DNA of 54,180 bases from Candidatus Anammoxibacter sp. (GTDB lineage: Bacteria; Planctomycetota; Brocadiia; Brocadiales; Anammoxibacteraceae): positions 1-54,180 of the forward strand of contig JAIQZQ010000057.1 of NCBI GenBank assembly GCA_021777105.1, read 5' to 3'. Of the stretch, positions 1-8,268 are shown one piece after another (positions within the stretch are counted from its first letter, which is position 1; each line of letters starts with the position of its first letter). The position numbers and the translations under genes are program-made. The notes under the pieces are model-generated. The model did no database searches, was not told the origin of the DNA, and saw only the letters and a list, made by a program, of their open reading frames with translations.

Positions 1-328
1 CTATTTTATAATTAATGCTAATGGTTACTGTCATAAGGGTTCCTTTTCTTTAAAAGTTTTCGAATACTATTATTTTAAAGTGAACTCTTATGATTTGTAA
101 CCTTTTTTTCTTCAGGTCTCCTAATTGTTACGCTACCAAAAAATTATGTTCAAATTTAACAAATACCTGCTGGAAATACAATGGCAAAGGAGAGTTAGGT
201 GATCGGTAATCAGTAATTAGTAATCGGTAAAAGCAAATTACAGATTGCATAGAAAGTAGGATGGGCAAAGAGAGACGCGCCCATCAATCAAAAAAAAGCG
301 CGTTCATGGAAAGACACATAACAAAGGT
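1..328. other. Gene-free leading segment
   Basis: I see no convincing gene here. The DNA is AT-rich and includes a short stretch (about 200-235) of repeated 'GTAATC'-like words. It lies downstream of the minus-strand higA-like gene and may hold its 3' end or a neighbour's regulatory DNA. Confidence 0.5.
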
Positions 329-727
329 CTATATGAATACCGAGGGAGACACATTAAAACGTTTTGCCAACGCGCGAATATGCCTTATGTTTAGCTCACG
401 GTTGCCATTTAAAATATCCGAGACAACTCCTTGCGAGCCTATTTCAGGCAGGCCGGCTTGTGTAAGGCTATGTTCATCCATGAAAAAACGCAACATTTCC
501 GCGCCGCTGCAATCCGACATTGGGTAATGTTTCTCCTCATATGCTTCTATCAATGTGCCAAGTGTGTCTAAAAGTTCATATAGGGGATGCTGTTCGTCGT
601 CGCCGATTTCATCAACAAGATGGTTCACCCGTTCAACGGCTTCCTGATACTCTTTTTCGTTGCGGATAGCTAAAAGCGGACTAATCGCCGACCAGTGTGA
701 TTCTATATCTTTGATCATAGTATTCAT
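329..727 (-). CDS. higA: HigA-like antitoxin, XRE-type helix-turn-helix
   Basis: This is a DNA-binding antitoxin of about 132 residues. An acidic N-terminal half is followed by a C-terminal helix-turn-helix (about residues 85-130) with 'LTQAGLPEIGSQGVVSDILNG' style spacing, as in HigA proteins that sit downstream of a HigB RNase toxin. A TTG at 736 is possible, but I chose the ATG at 727 because its ATGA overlaps the stop codon of the preceding higB remnant, the usual coupling in higBA operons. The partner toxin is broken (see 724-861), so this antitoxin may be an orphan that persists as a repressor or as an antidote to another HigB. Family assignment is from motif recognition. Confidence 0.8.
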   Translation of the reverse strand: MNTMIKDIESHWSAISPLLAIRNEKEYQEAVERVNHLVDEIGDDEQHPLYELLDTLGTLIEAYEEKHYPMSDCSGAEMLRFFMDEHSLTQAGLPEIGSQGVVSDILNGNRELNIRHIRALAKRFNVSPSVFI

Positions 728-861
728 CGTTTCCAATCTCCCTTATCATATTTGTTGTGAGTTAAAACATTACGTATGTATACCTTGCCACGGTTGAAAT
801 GCATTGCCACTATTAGCCTATATTTATTACCGTTAATGTTGCCCCCAAATGTTTCGCATTT
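724..861 (-). pseudogene. higB: Decayed HigB toxin, C-terminal remnant
   Basis: The minus-strand frame ending at 724 encodes 'NKYRLIVAMHFNRGKVYIR' and then 'THNKYDKGDW', the C-terminal signature of HigB mRNA interferases. About 45 codons survive. Upstream the frame meets a TAG at 864-862 and no HigB-like sequence follows, so roughly the first half of a protein of about 95 residues is missing. The stop codon overlaps the higA ATG by the standard ATGA junction. I read this as a toxin inactivated by 5' loss with the antitoxin kept. Confidence 0.75.
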
Positions 862-913
862 CTAATCAACGCCTATTATTCCGTTAAATTCATTATTGAA
901 TAGAAGCTGGAAG

Positions 914-1756
914 TTATAGTTCGATCTTTTCTTTTATTTCAAATACCTTTTCGCTTTTTCTCACCTTTATTACTCCCACATAAGGATCATGCTCAAGAAA
1001 TAACATCCAATCCTCTTCCGCCGCATTATTAAGGAGCTTCTTTTTCTCTTCAATAACAATTAACGGAGATAAATCATACCCCATAATGTATGGAATAGGC
1101 AGATGCGATGCGGTTGGAATTAGATCGGCGCAATAAACGACGCAGTTTTTTCCGTCGGATACTTTTACATGTTGCAGACCAAGAGTATGACCGTTTGAAA
1201 TAAAAAGGAAAATATTTGGAAAGATTTCCGATTCGCCCTTGATTATTTCAAGTTTTCCCGCCTTCTTCAAAGGTTCAAAATTCTCTTTTCGATAACTTCC
1301 GATATCCTTTTCAGTAGGATTCTCTGCAAGATCAAGATTCTCTTTTTGAACATAGTATGTGGCATTTGGAAACGAGGGGGTTAAATCGCCGTCGCGGAAA
1401 CAAGTAGCGCCGCCGGCATGATCAAAATGCAGATGTGTTAATATGACATCAGTAATATCTTTGTTTGTCAACCCGTGTTTTTTCAAAGATGACTCAATAT
1501 TAACCTTGTTGTGATCAATTTTATAAATTTTTGAGTATTTTTCAGAAAACTTGTTTCCTATTCCCGTATCAACCAGGATGTTTCTATTATTACTCATAAT
1601 CAACATACACCGCAACGCCATAACTATCCTGTTTTCGTCGTCGGCCGGAATCTTTTTGCTCCATATAGGCTTTGGAACAATGCCGAACATTGCGCCTCCA
1701 TCAAGAGCAAATGTTCCGGTTTCTATTGCATGTATATGGTAATCAGCTATTTTCAA
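914..1756 (-). CDS. Metallo-beta-lactamase-fold hydrolase
   Basis: The 280-residue protein carries the metal-binding motif 'THLHFDHAGG' (HxHxDH, about residue 105), an 'LVDTGIG' strand before it, and later histidines ('NGHTLGLQH', 'LEHDPY') that complete a binuclear zinc site. The layout matches the large MBL-fold group that includes N-acyl-homoserine lactonases (AttM/AiiA type) and related esterases. No signal peptide is visible, so it should be cytoplasmic. Substrate cannot be told from sequence. It is divergent from pdhA across about 270 bp, and just upstream of its ATG lies one arm (1759-1774) of the inverted repeat that brackets the pdh block. Confidence 0.8.
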   Translation of the reverse strand: MKIADYHIHAIETGTFALDGGAMFGIVPKPIWSKKIPADDENRIVMALRCMLIMSNNRNILVDTGIGNKFSEKYSKIYKIDHNKVNIESSLKKHGLTNKDITDVILTHLHFDHAGGATCFRDGDLTPSFPNATYYVQKENLDLAENPTEKDIGSYRKENFEPLKKAGKLEIIKGESEIFPNIFLFISNGHTLGLQHVKVSDGKNCVVYCADLIPTASHLPIPYIMGYDLSPLIVIEEKKKLLNNAAEEDWMLFLEHDPYVGVIKVRKSEKVFEIKEKIEL

Positions 1757-1758
1757 GT

Positions 1759-1774
1759 TATTTCTTTCCGAGCC
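1759..1774. repeat. Left arm of 16-bp inverted repeat bracketing the pdh block
   Basis: The sequence TATTTCTTTCCGAGCC is the exact reverse complement of 6967-6982. The two arms enclose pdhA to pdhC and nothing else. The same CTCGGAAAGAAA core forms the ends of the 183-bp element inside the first cobalamin riboswitch (24763-24945). Confidence 0.7.
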
Positions 1775-2024
1775 CTAAGATTAACAAAACAGATTACTCT
1801 GTTTTGTATTAGTTTTTGTTAATACCAAACACGAGTTTTGTTCTTTAATTACAGTTAATTATATCTCTTTTTTCATAATCTGTCTATATTTGTAAATAAC
1901 AATAATATCGTGTATACTTCAAAATAACTTGAATTTTAATAATTATTGGTCTAGTATGATTCTCATTAAGAAATAGTTGAAAAATTGATGTTTATAGACC
2001 AATTTAATTCGCGTGAGGATAAAT

Positions 2025-3059
2025 ATGCTGAAGATATTAGATGAAAACGGCAAAGTAATTGTTGAACACGCGCCAAAATTTGATAAAAAAGAGCTTATTC
2101 AAATATACGAATATATGGTTTTTATAAGACTTGCCGATGAAAAGGCTTTTTCTCTTCAAAGAGAGGGAAGGATGCGAACCTATGCTCAGCTAAAGGGGCA
2201 GGAAGCCGCCCAGATTGGGAGCGCTTATGCTTTAAGGGCGGATGATTGGATATTTCCCAGTTACAGGGATATGGGCGCAATGGTATTAAGAGGCATGCCT
2301 TTAGAATATATTTATCTTTACTGGATGGGAAATGAAGAGGGCAGCAGGATCCCTGATAATGTAAACGTTTTCCCCATTTCAATACCTGTAGGCAGTCAGA
2401 TACCGATAGGGGTAGGCTTTGCGAATGCAGCTAAGCTAAAGAAAGACAAAACAGTTACGCTTATATATTTTGGAGACGGGGCAACATCAGGAGGCGATTT
2501 TCATGAAGGCATGAATTTGGCCGGCGTGTTCAAAGCTCCTGCCGTGTTTTTTTGCGAAAACAATCAATGGGCAATATCCACGCCAAGATCAAAGCAAACT
2601 GCCTCCGAAACTATAGCGCAAAAAGCCGGAGCTTATGGATTTAACGGAGTTCAAGTTGATGGGAACGATTTTTTTGCCGTATACTCAGCTGTTAAAGAAG
2701 CTGTTGAAAAAGCCGCGATAGGAGAAGGGCCAACGCTTATAGAGGCGTATACCTACCGTGTATGCGACCACACCACGGCGGATGATGCTTTACGATACAG
2801 AAATAAAGATGAAGTTGAAGAGTGGAAAGAGAAGGATCCCATCAAAAGGTTTAAATTATATATAGAGGCAAACGGCATACTGGATAATACCATTGAAATA
2901 GAGATCAGAAAAAAAGCTGAACAAATGGTGAACAATGCGGTAAAAAAAGCCGAGGAAACTCCGCCTCCCATGCCGGAAGATATATTTAAATATACTTATG
3001 CCGATATGCCCCAAAACCTCAGGGAAGAGCTGGATGAATTAAATGAAAGTCTGGAATAA
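2025..3059 (+). CDS. pdhA: Pyruvate dehydrogenase E1 component, alpha subunit
   Basis: This is the thiamine-diphosphate-binding alpha subunit of the alpha2beta2 E1 of a 2-oxo acid dehydrogenase complex, which decarboxylates pyruvate and passes the acetyl group to E2 lipoate. The ThDP motif is clear: 'GDGATSGGDFHEG' followed about 30 residues later by 'ENNQWAIS'. The phosphorylation-loop-like 'YRVCDHTTADDALRY' region is also conserved. Length (344 residues) is normal. I start at the ATG at 2025, not the in-frame GTG at 2013, because GTGAGG just upstream serves as ribosome binding site. The pyruvate assignment rather than branched-chain oxo acid is from overall similarity. Confidence 0.9.
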   Translation: MLKILDENGKVIVEHAPKFDKKELIQIYEYMVFIRLADEKAFSLQREGRMRTYAQLKGQEAAQIGSAYALRADDWIFPSYRDMGAMVLRGMPLEYIYLYWMGNEEGSRIPDNVNVFPISIPVGSQIPIGVGFANAAKLKKDKTVTLIYFGDGATSGGDFHEGMNLAGVFKAPAVFFCENNQWAISTPRSKQTASETIAQKAGAYGFNGVQVDGNDFFAVYSAVKEAVEKAAIGEGPTLIEAYTYRVCDHTTADDALRYRNKDEVEEWKEKDPIKRFKLYIEANGILDNTIEIEIRKKAEQMVNNAVKKAEETPPPMPEDIFKYTYADMPQNLREELDELNESLE

Positions 3060-3150
3060 CAGCGCTGCGTAGTGTTAATAACAACTCCGCATTATACCGG
3101 TCAAAGTAAGCCCTCCTTGCTTTTTAGGGCTTGCTTGAATTTAGTTGTTA

Positions 3151-3304
3151 GAAGTGACTAAAGTTCAAAGTGCACTAAAGTGAGCTAAAGTTTAGGTCAA
3201 AATTTTCAATTTTTGGATGTTTAATTTTTTTAAAAGCCAAAAATCTTTGATTTTTACCATAACTTTACCCACTTTTAACTTTAGTTCACTTTAGCCACTT
3301 CTAC
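3151..3304. repeat. Long palindromic ACTTTAG repeat element
   Basis: Left words such as GTGACTAAAGT and GAGCTAAAGT are mirrored on the right by ACTTTAGTTCACTTTAGC, with inner arms AATTTTCAATTTTTGG and CCAAAAATCTTTGATTTT. The whole 150-bp segment can fold into one imperfect hairpin. It fills the pdhA-pdhB gap. Copies recur at 22.9, 23.1, 28.6, 36.3-37.1, 37.5 and 38.2 kb. Confidence 0.8.
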
Positions 3305-3340
3305 CATAAGTATGACATATTGTAATAAGGAGATAAAATA

Positions 3341-4318
3341 TTGCCTGTATTAAACTTAATTGAAGCGGTTAATCAAGCTTTGAAAGAGGAAATGAAACGG
3401 GATGAAAGGGTTCTTGTCCTGGGAGAAGATGTTGGCGTGAACGGAGGTGTGTTCAGGGCTACCAGCGGCCTTCTTAATGAGTTTGGAGCCGGCCGGGTAA
3501 TTGATACGCCGCTGTCGGAAAACGGAATTGTCGGCAGCTCTATCGGTATGGCTGTATACGGCCTGAGGCCGGTAGTAGAGATTCAGTTTATGGGATTTAT
3601 GTATTATATACTGAATCAGATAATTTGCCAGGCTTCCAGGTTACGGACAAGAACCAGGGGGAAGTATACCGTTCCCATGGTTGTCAGGATTCCTTACGGC
3701 GCGGGAATAAAAGCGCCTGAGCATCACTCCGAAAGCACGGAAGCCCTGCTAACTCATATTCCAGGCATCAAAGTTGTTGCGCCTTCCACACCAAAAGACG
3801 CTAAAGGTTTATTAATTTCAGCTATTAGAGACCCTGATCCTACTATTTTTCTTGAACCCAAAAGGATATACAGGGCGATAAAAGAGGATGTTCCGAATGA
3901 GGAGTATACTATTCCTCTCAGCAAAGCAAGGATTGTTAAAGAGGGCAAAGATGTTTCTTTAATATGCTGGGGGGCCATGGTATCGGTTGCGGAGTCGGCC
4001 TCGGAAGAAGCGATAGAAGAAGGCGTTGATGTGGAAATTATAGATTTAAGAACGCTGTCGCCAATGGATAATGACGCTATAATTTCGTCCGTTGAAAAAA
4101 CCGGAAGGGCAATAGTTGTTCATGAAGCGCCTAAAACTTCCGGGCTGGGGGCTGAAATTGCCGCGCTTATAAATGAAAAGGCTCTTTTGAGTCTAAAATC
4201 GCCGGTATTAAGGGTCACTGGACACGACGTTATAGTTCCGCTTCCTCAGGGTGAAGATTATTATATACCAAGCGTCGCAAGGATCTTAAAAGCGTTAAAT
4301 GAGGTTATGGAGTTTTAA
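3341..4318 (+). CDS. pdhB: Pyruvate dehydrogenase E1 component, beta subunit
   Basis: The 325-residue beta subunit partners PdhA in the E1 heterotetramer. Recognisable features are 'VLVLGEDVGVNGGVF' near the N-terminus, 'DTPLSENGIVGSSIGMA', 'MVVRIPYGAG' and the transketolase C-terminal domain with 'EAPKTSGLGAEIA'. The start is a TTG at 3341, supported by AAGGAG at 3327-3332 and by the family N-terminus (M-P-V-L-N-L-I-E-A). The gap to pdhA is filled by a palindromic repeat, so co-transcription with pdhA would carry that hairpin in the message. Confidence 0.9.
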   Translation: MPVLNLIEAVNQALKEEMKRDERVLVLGEDVGVNGGVFRATSGLLNEFGAGRVIDTPLSENGIVGSSIGMAVYGLRPVVEIQFMGFMYYILNQIICQASRLRTRTRGKYTVPMVVRIPYGAGIKAPEHHSESTEALLTHIPGIKVVAPSTPKDAKGLLISAIRDPDPTIFLEPKRIYRAIKEDVPNEEYTIPLSKARIVKEGKDVSLICWGAMVSVAESASEEAIEEGVDVEIIDLRTLSPMDNDAIISSVEKTGRAIVVHEAPKTSGLGAEIAALINEKALLSLKSPVLRVTGHDVIVPLPQGEDYYIPSVARILKALNEVMEF

Positions 4319-4387
4319 GTTTCGTGTTTAAGTCTGAGCCCCATATCTGTTGAACATTTTTAAAGCGCTGGGCTATAAAATCAAATT

Positions 4388-5548
4388 ATGAATGAAATTT
4401 TAAATAGAAAAGAATATAAGGCCTGGCTTAAAGATTTCAAACAAAAAGTCCGCCAAGCGCAGTTAAAAGCGGCTGTATCAGTTAATACGGCCTTGCTTGA
4501 GTTTTATTGGGAGCTAGGCGCTGATATTATAGAACAACAGAAAAATGCAAGCTGGGGAAGCGGATTTCTAAAACAGCTCAGTAAAGATTTAATGGCTGAA
4601 TTCCCGGATATGAAAGGTTTTTCCGAGGCTAATTTAAGTTTTATTCGTAGATGGTTCTTGTTTTATAGTAATGAAGAAGACAATTCCGTAACAGGCTGTT
4701 ACGAAAATTCAATTGCGAAACAGCCTGTTTCGCAATTGAAAAAGGCTGCGCATCAGCCACAAGCAATTCGTAAATCAATCACAGCTTGTGGTGGAATTTG
4801 CCAACAATCGGTTGCCCAATTAACAAAAATACCATGGGGGCATAATATTGCAATCATTTCTAAATGTAAATCAAAGGAAAAAGCTCTTTTTTATGCGCAA
4901 AAGACCATTGACCATGGTTGGAGCCGAAGTGTGCTTACCCATCAGATAGAAAGCGGCTTGTACGAACGGGAAGGCAAGGCTGTTACAAATTTTGAACATA
5001 CACTACCAAAACCTCAATCAGACTTAGCGCTGCAACTTTTAAAAGACCCTTATAATTTTGATTTTTTAACTTTAACTGAAGATCACAACGAACGGGAGTT
5101 GGAAAAAGGGTTGCTGGAACATATCATCAAATTCCTTCTTGAGCTTGGCGCCGGTTTTGCCTTTGTTGGCCGACAAAAAGAATTAAAAGTAGGCAACAAG
5201 GAATTTTTTCTTGATTTGCTTTTCTATCATACAAAATTACATTGCTATGTGGTTGTTGAATTGAAAACAGGCGAGTTTGAGCCTGAATTTGCTGGAAAAC
5301 TTAATTTTTACATAAAAACTGTTGATGAACAAATAAAAGCAGATAACGATGAACCGACGATTGGTATTCTACTTTGCAAAACTCATGACAAACTGGTCGT
5401 AGAATATGCTTTGAGCGATATACACAAACCAATGGGTGTTTCTGAATATCAACTGGCACATTCCTTGCCGGAAGACCTAAAATCAAGCCTGCCGTCTATT
5501 GAAGAGATAGAGGCTGAACTTTGCAAAGACAAGAATGACGCATCGTGA
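4388..5548 (+). CDS. DUF1016/YhcG family PD-(D/E)XK nuclease-like protein
   Basis: The 386-residue protein has the N-terminal DUF1016 helical domain ('LLEFYWELGADIIEQQ', 'LSKDLMAEFPDMKGFSEANL') and a C-terminal YhcG-type PD-(D/E)XK fold ('FFLDLLFYHTKLHCYVVVELK' pattern, with the D and ExK catalytic residues). Members are widespread and often associated with mobile or defence contexts; the function is not settled. Between the domains lies a variable low-complexity linker (about residues 97-140) whose DNA contains a 33-bp perfect palindrome (4708-4740). It sits inside the pdh gene cluster on the same strand, which is unusual and suggests insertion. Confidence 0.8.
   Translation: MNEILNRKEYKAWLKDFKQKVRQAQLKAAVSVNTALLEFYWELGADIIEQQKNASWGSGFLKQLSKDLMAEFPDMKGFSEANLSFIRRWFLFYSNEEDNSVTGCYENSIAKQPVSQLKKAAHQPQAIRKSITACGGICQQSVAQLTKIPWGHNIAIISKCKSKEKALFYAQKTIDHGWSRSVLTHQIESGLYEREGKAVTNFEHTLPKPQSDLALQLLKDPYNFDFLTLTEDHNERELEKGLLEHIIKFLLELGAGFAFVGRQKELKVGNKEFFLDLLFYHTKLHCYVVVELKTGEFEPEFAGKLNFYIKTVDEQIKADNDEPTIGILLCKTHDKLVVEYALSDIHKPMGVSEYQLAHSLPEDLKSSLPSIEEIEAELCKDKNDAS
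4708..4740. repeat. 33-bp perfect palindrome inside the DUF1016 gene
   Basis: Sixteen-base arms (TTCAATTGCGAAACAG and its exact complement) flank a single central C at 4724. A smaller palindrome GTAACAGGCTGTTAC lies directly upstream (about 4688-4702). Both are read through in frame in the linker of the DUF1016 protein. Confidence 0.9.
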
Positions 5549-5778
5549 CATGAAAATGATAAACAGGGAAATAATTTGGTCTATCTAGATTTCTACAAGA
5601 GTATGTAACTATAACCTCGTAAGTGTTTACAAGTTCCGAGCCTCCCTCTTGTATCTTTGGAACTTGAGGTTGAGGAAGCGTCTTAAAAATCTTGATATTT
5701 TCATATGCAAATTTCAAAATATTATTGTTCACATAAAAATTTACCATTTTAATTTAATTTAATGGAGATTAATGTTTT
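5549..5778. other. Spacer between DUF1016 gene and pdhC
   Basis: No gene is supported in these 230 bp. AATGGAG just upstream of the pdhC ATG is a plausible ribosome binding site. A minus-strand open frame here has no family features and I leave it out. Confidence 0.4.
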
Positions 5779-6966
5779 ATGATTACAGAATTCAAATTTC
5801 CTGATGTAGGCGAGGGTATAACTGATGGGTATTTAGTTAGATGGCTTGTTAAGGCGGGAGATAAAATAAAAGAAGATCAAGCCCTGGCTGAAATTGAGAC
5901 GGCTAAAGCTGTAATAGATTTGCCGTCGCCCAGAGATGGTTTTGTTATTAAACTTCACTATAATGAAAATGATGAAATTAAAGTGGGCGAAGCGCTGGTC
6001 ACTATTGGAGATGAAGAGGATCTGATTGAAAATGGAGCGAGAAAAGACGCAGGAACGGTTGTTGGGGAGCTTGAAGAAGCGGATGAAAAGAGAACGCAAC
6101 CGAAAGTATTGGCTACGCCTGCCGTAAGAAGGATTGCCAAAAATATGGGAATAGAGATTTCGGAAGTAAAAGGAACAGGATCACACGGCAAAATTACCGA
6201 AGATGACTTAAAAAAACATGGGGATGTAAAATCAGGCGTAAAACAAGACCGCGATAACTTTGGAGCTATTATACGATCGCCTTTAAAGGGAGTTAGAAGG
6301 TCCATTGCAAAAAACCTGCCGGTATACCAGAACACCGCCGCTCACGTCACACATATGGACGAGGTTGATATATCCGACCTATCTATTATAAAGGAAAAGG
6401 AAGAAAAGGCGCTGGAGGAAAAAGGAGTAAAACTTACATACCTACCTTTTGTCATAAAAGCGGCTATAATTGCTTTAAAGGAGCATCCGTTTTTAAACTC
6501 AACATTGGATGATGAAAAGAGCGAAATTATACTTAAAAAGTACTACAATATCGGCATTGGCGTTGACACAAAAGACGGCCTTATCGTTCCGGTTATAAAA
6601 GAGGCGGACAAGAAAAACATTATACATTTAGCGGAAGAGGTAAAAAAACTTGCTGAAAGCGCTCGTTCAAGGACTATTGATATAAATGACTTAAAAGGTG
6701 GAACATTTACCATTACCAATATAGGCGCTTATGGCGGCATCTTTGCCACTCCAATTGTTAACTACCCTGAAGCTGCAATACTTGCAACAGGGAGGATACA
6801 GGAAAAACCGGTAGTAATAAATAGCGAAATAAAAATACGCAGGATCATGCCGTTGTCCCTAACATATGACCATAGAATTATGGATGGCGGCATGGCGGCC
6901 AGGTTTACCAACAGTATTGTCAAACATTTGGAAGACCCGGGTTTGCTCCTTTTGGAATTACAATAA
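5779..6966 (+). CDS. pdhC: Dihydrolipoamide acetyltransferase (E2) of pyruvate dehydrogenase
   Basis: The 395-residue E2 core subunit moves the acetyl group from E1 to CoA. Domains in order: one lipoyl domain (residues 1-78, lipoylated lysine in 'EIETAKAVIDLPS'), an E3-binding domain ('LATPAVRRIAKNMGIEI', about 111-150), and the catalytic domain (about 170-395) ending with the active-site motif 'YDHRIMDGGMA' (HxxxDG). Only one lipoyl domain is present, as in many short E2 proteins. No E3 (dihydrolipoamide dehydrogenase) gene is seen in the window. The gene ends one base before the right arm of the 16-bp inverted repeat that brackets the pdh block. Confidence 0.92.
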   Translation: MITEFKFPDVGEGITDGYLVRWLVKAGDKIKEDQALAEIETAKAVIDLPSPRDGFVIKLHYNENDEIKVGEALVTIGDEEDLIENGARKDAGTVVGELEEADEKRTQPKVLATPAVRRIAKNMGIEISEVKGTGSHGKITEDDLKKHGDVKSGVKQDRDNFGAIIRSPLKGVRRSIAKNLPVYQNTAAHVTHMDEVDISDLSIIKEKEEKALEEKGVKLTYLPFVIKAAIIALKEHPFLNSTLDDEKSEIILKKYYNIGIGVDTKDGLIVPVIKEADKKNIIHLAEEVKKLAESARSRTIDINDLKGGTFTITNIGAYGGIFATPIVNYPEAAILATGRIQEKPVVINSEIKIRRIMPLSLTYDHRIMDGGMAARFTNSIVKHLEDPGLLLLELQ

Positions 6967-6982
6967 GGCTCGGAAAGAAATA
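6967..6982. repeat. Right arm of 16-bp inverted repeat bracketing the pdh block
   Basis: GGCTCGGAAAGAAATA begins directly after the pdhC stop codon and is the exact reverse complement of 1759-1774. It is also close to the termini of the 183-bp element at 24763-24945. Confidence 0.7.
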
Positions 6983-7192
6983 GAAAAATGTGAAACCGTT
7001 AACCATTATATGGGCTACTAATATTTTTTTTATAATAAAAATCAAACACAAACAAATATCATCACCTTCATGCGGGTTTTTCCTGTATGATATTTGAAGC
7101 GCTTAAAATCATTCGTTTTAGCAATGCATATCTAAAAAATTTAAAAGAGTAAAATCGAGTAAAAATTTGATTTTTTATAAATACGCGATATA

Positions 7193-7232
7193 ATAACAAT
7201 ATATATTACTAATATAGTCATATATATTGTTG
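7193..7232. repeat. AT-rich inverted repeat
   Basis: AACAATATATA (about 7195) is mirrored by TATATATTGTT (about 7221), forming a strong AT-rich hairpin. It precedes the structured, gene-free region that begins near 7318. Role unknown; the T-poor flank argues against an intrinsic terminator. Confidence 0.55.
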
Positions 7233-7317
7233 GATATTCCCTTTCTCATGGATACAATATTAATTGTAATTCTAATTCTAATTTTTTTGTAGGCAATGCT
7301 TCCTGTAAAAATAAAGA

Positions 7318-8190
7318 GTTGCGTTGTAGGGAAAGGGTATAGCGTTAAAGCGCGTTTGGGATGTTGACTCCGTTCTAAGCCTATAATGGCGTATATCTAA
7401 CCAGTAAAAATCTGGTCATGGGAATTGACTGTTTACCCCATGTCGTTTATTCGACGCTTACCTTGAGCGGCTACATAAGTGAAAGCGCGAAAGTAAACAT
7501 TATGTCAGCGGTAGTTTGCTATCTTCCAGACTTGTAATTACGCAAACTTTGCAGCGCCGTTACACGCCCATTAGAACTGACGACGATGGAGCTGTATACG
7601 GTGAACCACTGCGGAGTTGGTGAAAACCTGAGCACAAAGGACGAAGTAATAACTAAAAGCCGCCCTTTGAAATGCCGTGGCATGCAAGACGACGTGGAAG
7701 AAAAGATATACAGAGTAAATTAGGAGACCTGTTGTTAGCCCATACAAGATTGCGGACTAAAGATTCTCTGGACGAAACAAATAAGGCGGAGAATTACGCA
7801 ACAGTATCGGGAGAGGCGCTATTAGGCCATGATCCGGTAGGACAACATAACCTATAGGGGAGCTAATAACCTCCGGACTGAATAGTCGTTATAAGTCAAC
7901 GCTTGATTCTATTGCCGCAAGGCTTTTAAGAATCGCAAAGGGCTGTTGAAGGTCAACGGACTATAGCTGTGTATAAGTTTTATGAAATTTAACGTATGCG
8001 ATCTTGCGCTTAAACTTTTTTTCATAAAGTGAAAGTCACAGTTGAATTTCAGTTTGAGACCGTAGCGGGGAAAACCCAACGCGCGGAATTGTTGAGTGGG
8101 AGTTGAAAATAGAGTATGGTTGATGTATTAGCCGCCCTTACAACCTAAAGGGCGAGAAACAGTCAAATTAAACTTCAACCTATAGCCGCT
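7318..8190 (+). ncRNA. Possible large structured RNA or group-II-intron-like remnant
   Basis: This 0.87-kb block has no credible gene, a base composition richer in G+C than its very AT-rich flanks, and many short local complementarities: ACCAG/CTGGT (about 7400-7416), GATTCT/AGAATC (about 7905-7934), GGACT/AGTC (about 7875-7888), GCG/CGC with a GAAA-rich loop (about 8065-8090), and CGCCCTT/AAGGGCG (about 8132-8154). The style recalls domains I-III of a group II intron, but I cannot find a consensus domain V or a reverse transcriptase, so the class is open. Strand is assumed from hairpin style only. It could also be an unrecognised ncRNA ahead of the formate dehydrogenase gene. Confidence 0.35.
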
Positions 8191-8268
8191 ACGCTTACTC
8201 CCCACTTGACGCCGAAAAGTGTGATGTTAAAATTTGACATAAATGGGAGAATAACTAAAGGACTTACA

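Noticed and set aside
7672..7857. 61-codon open frame inside the structured region
   Set aside because: Short, no ribosome binding site, and embedded in the block that looks like structured RNA.
7318..8190. Firm call of a group II intron
   Set aside because: No consensus domain V, no GUGYG 5' end that I can fix, and no reverse transcriptase; kept only as a possible structured RNA.
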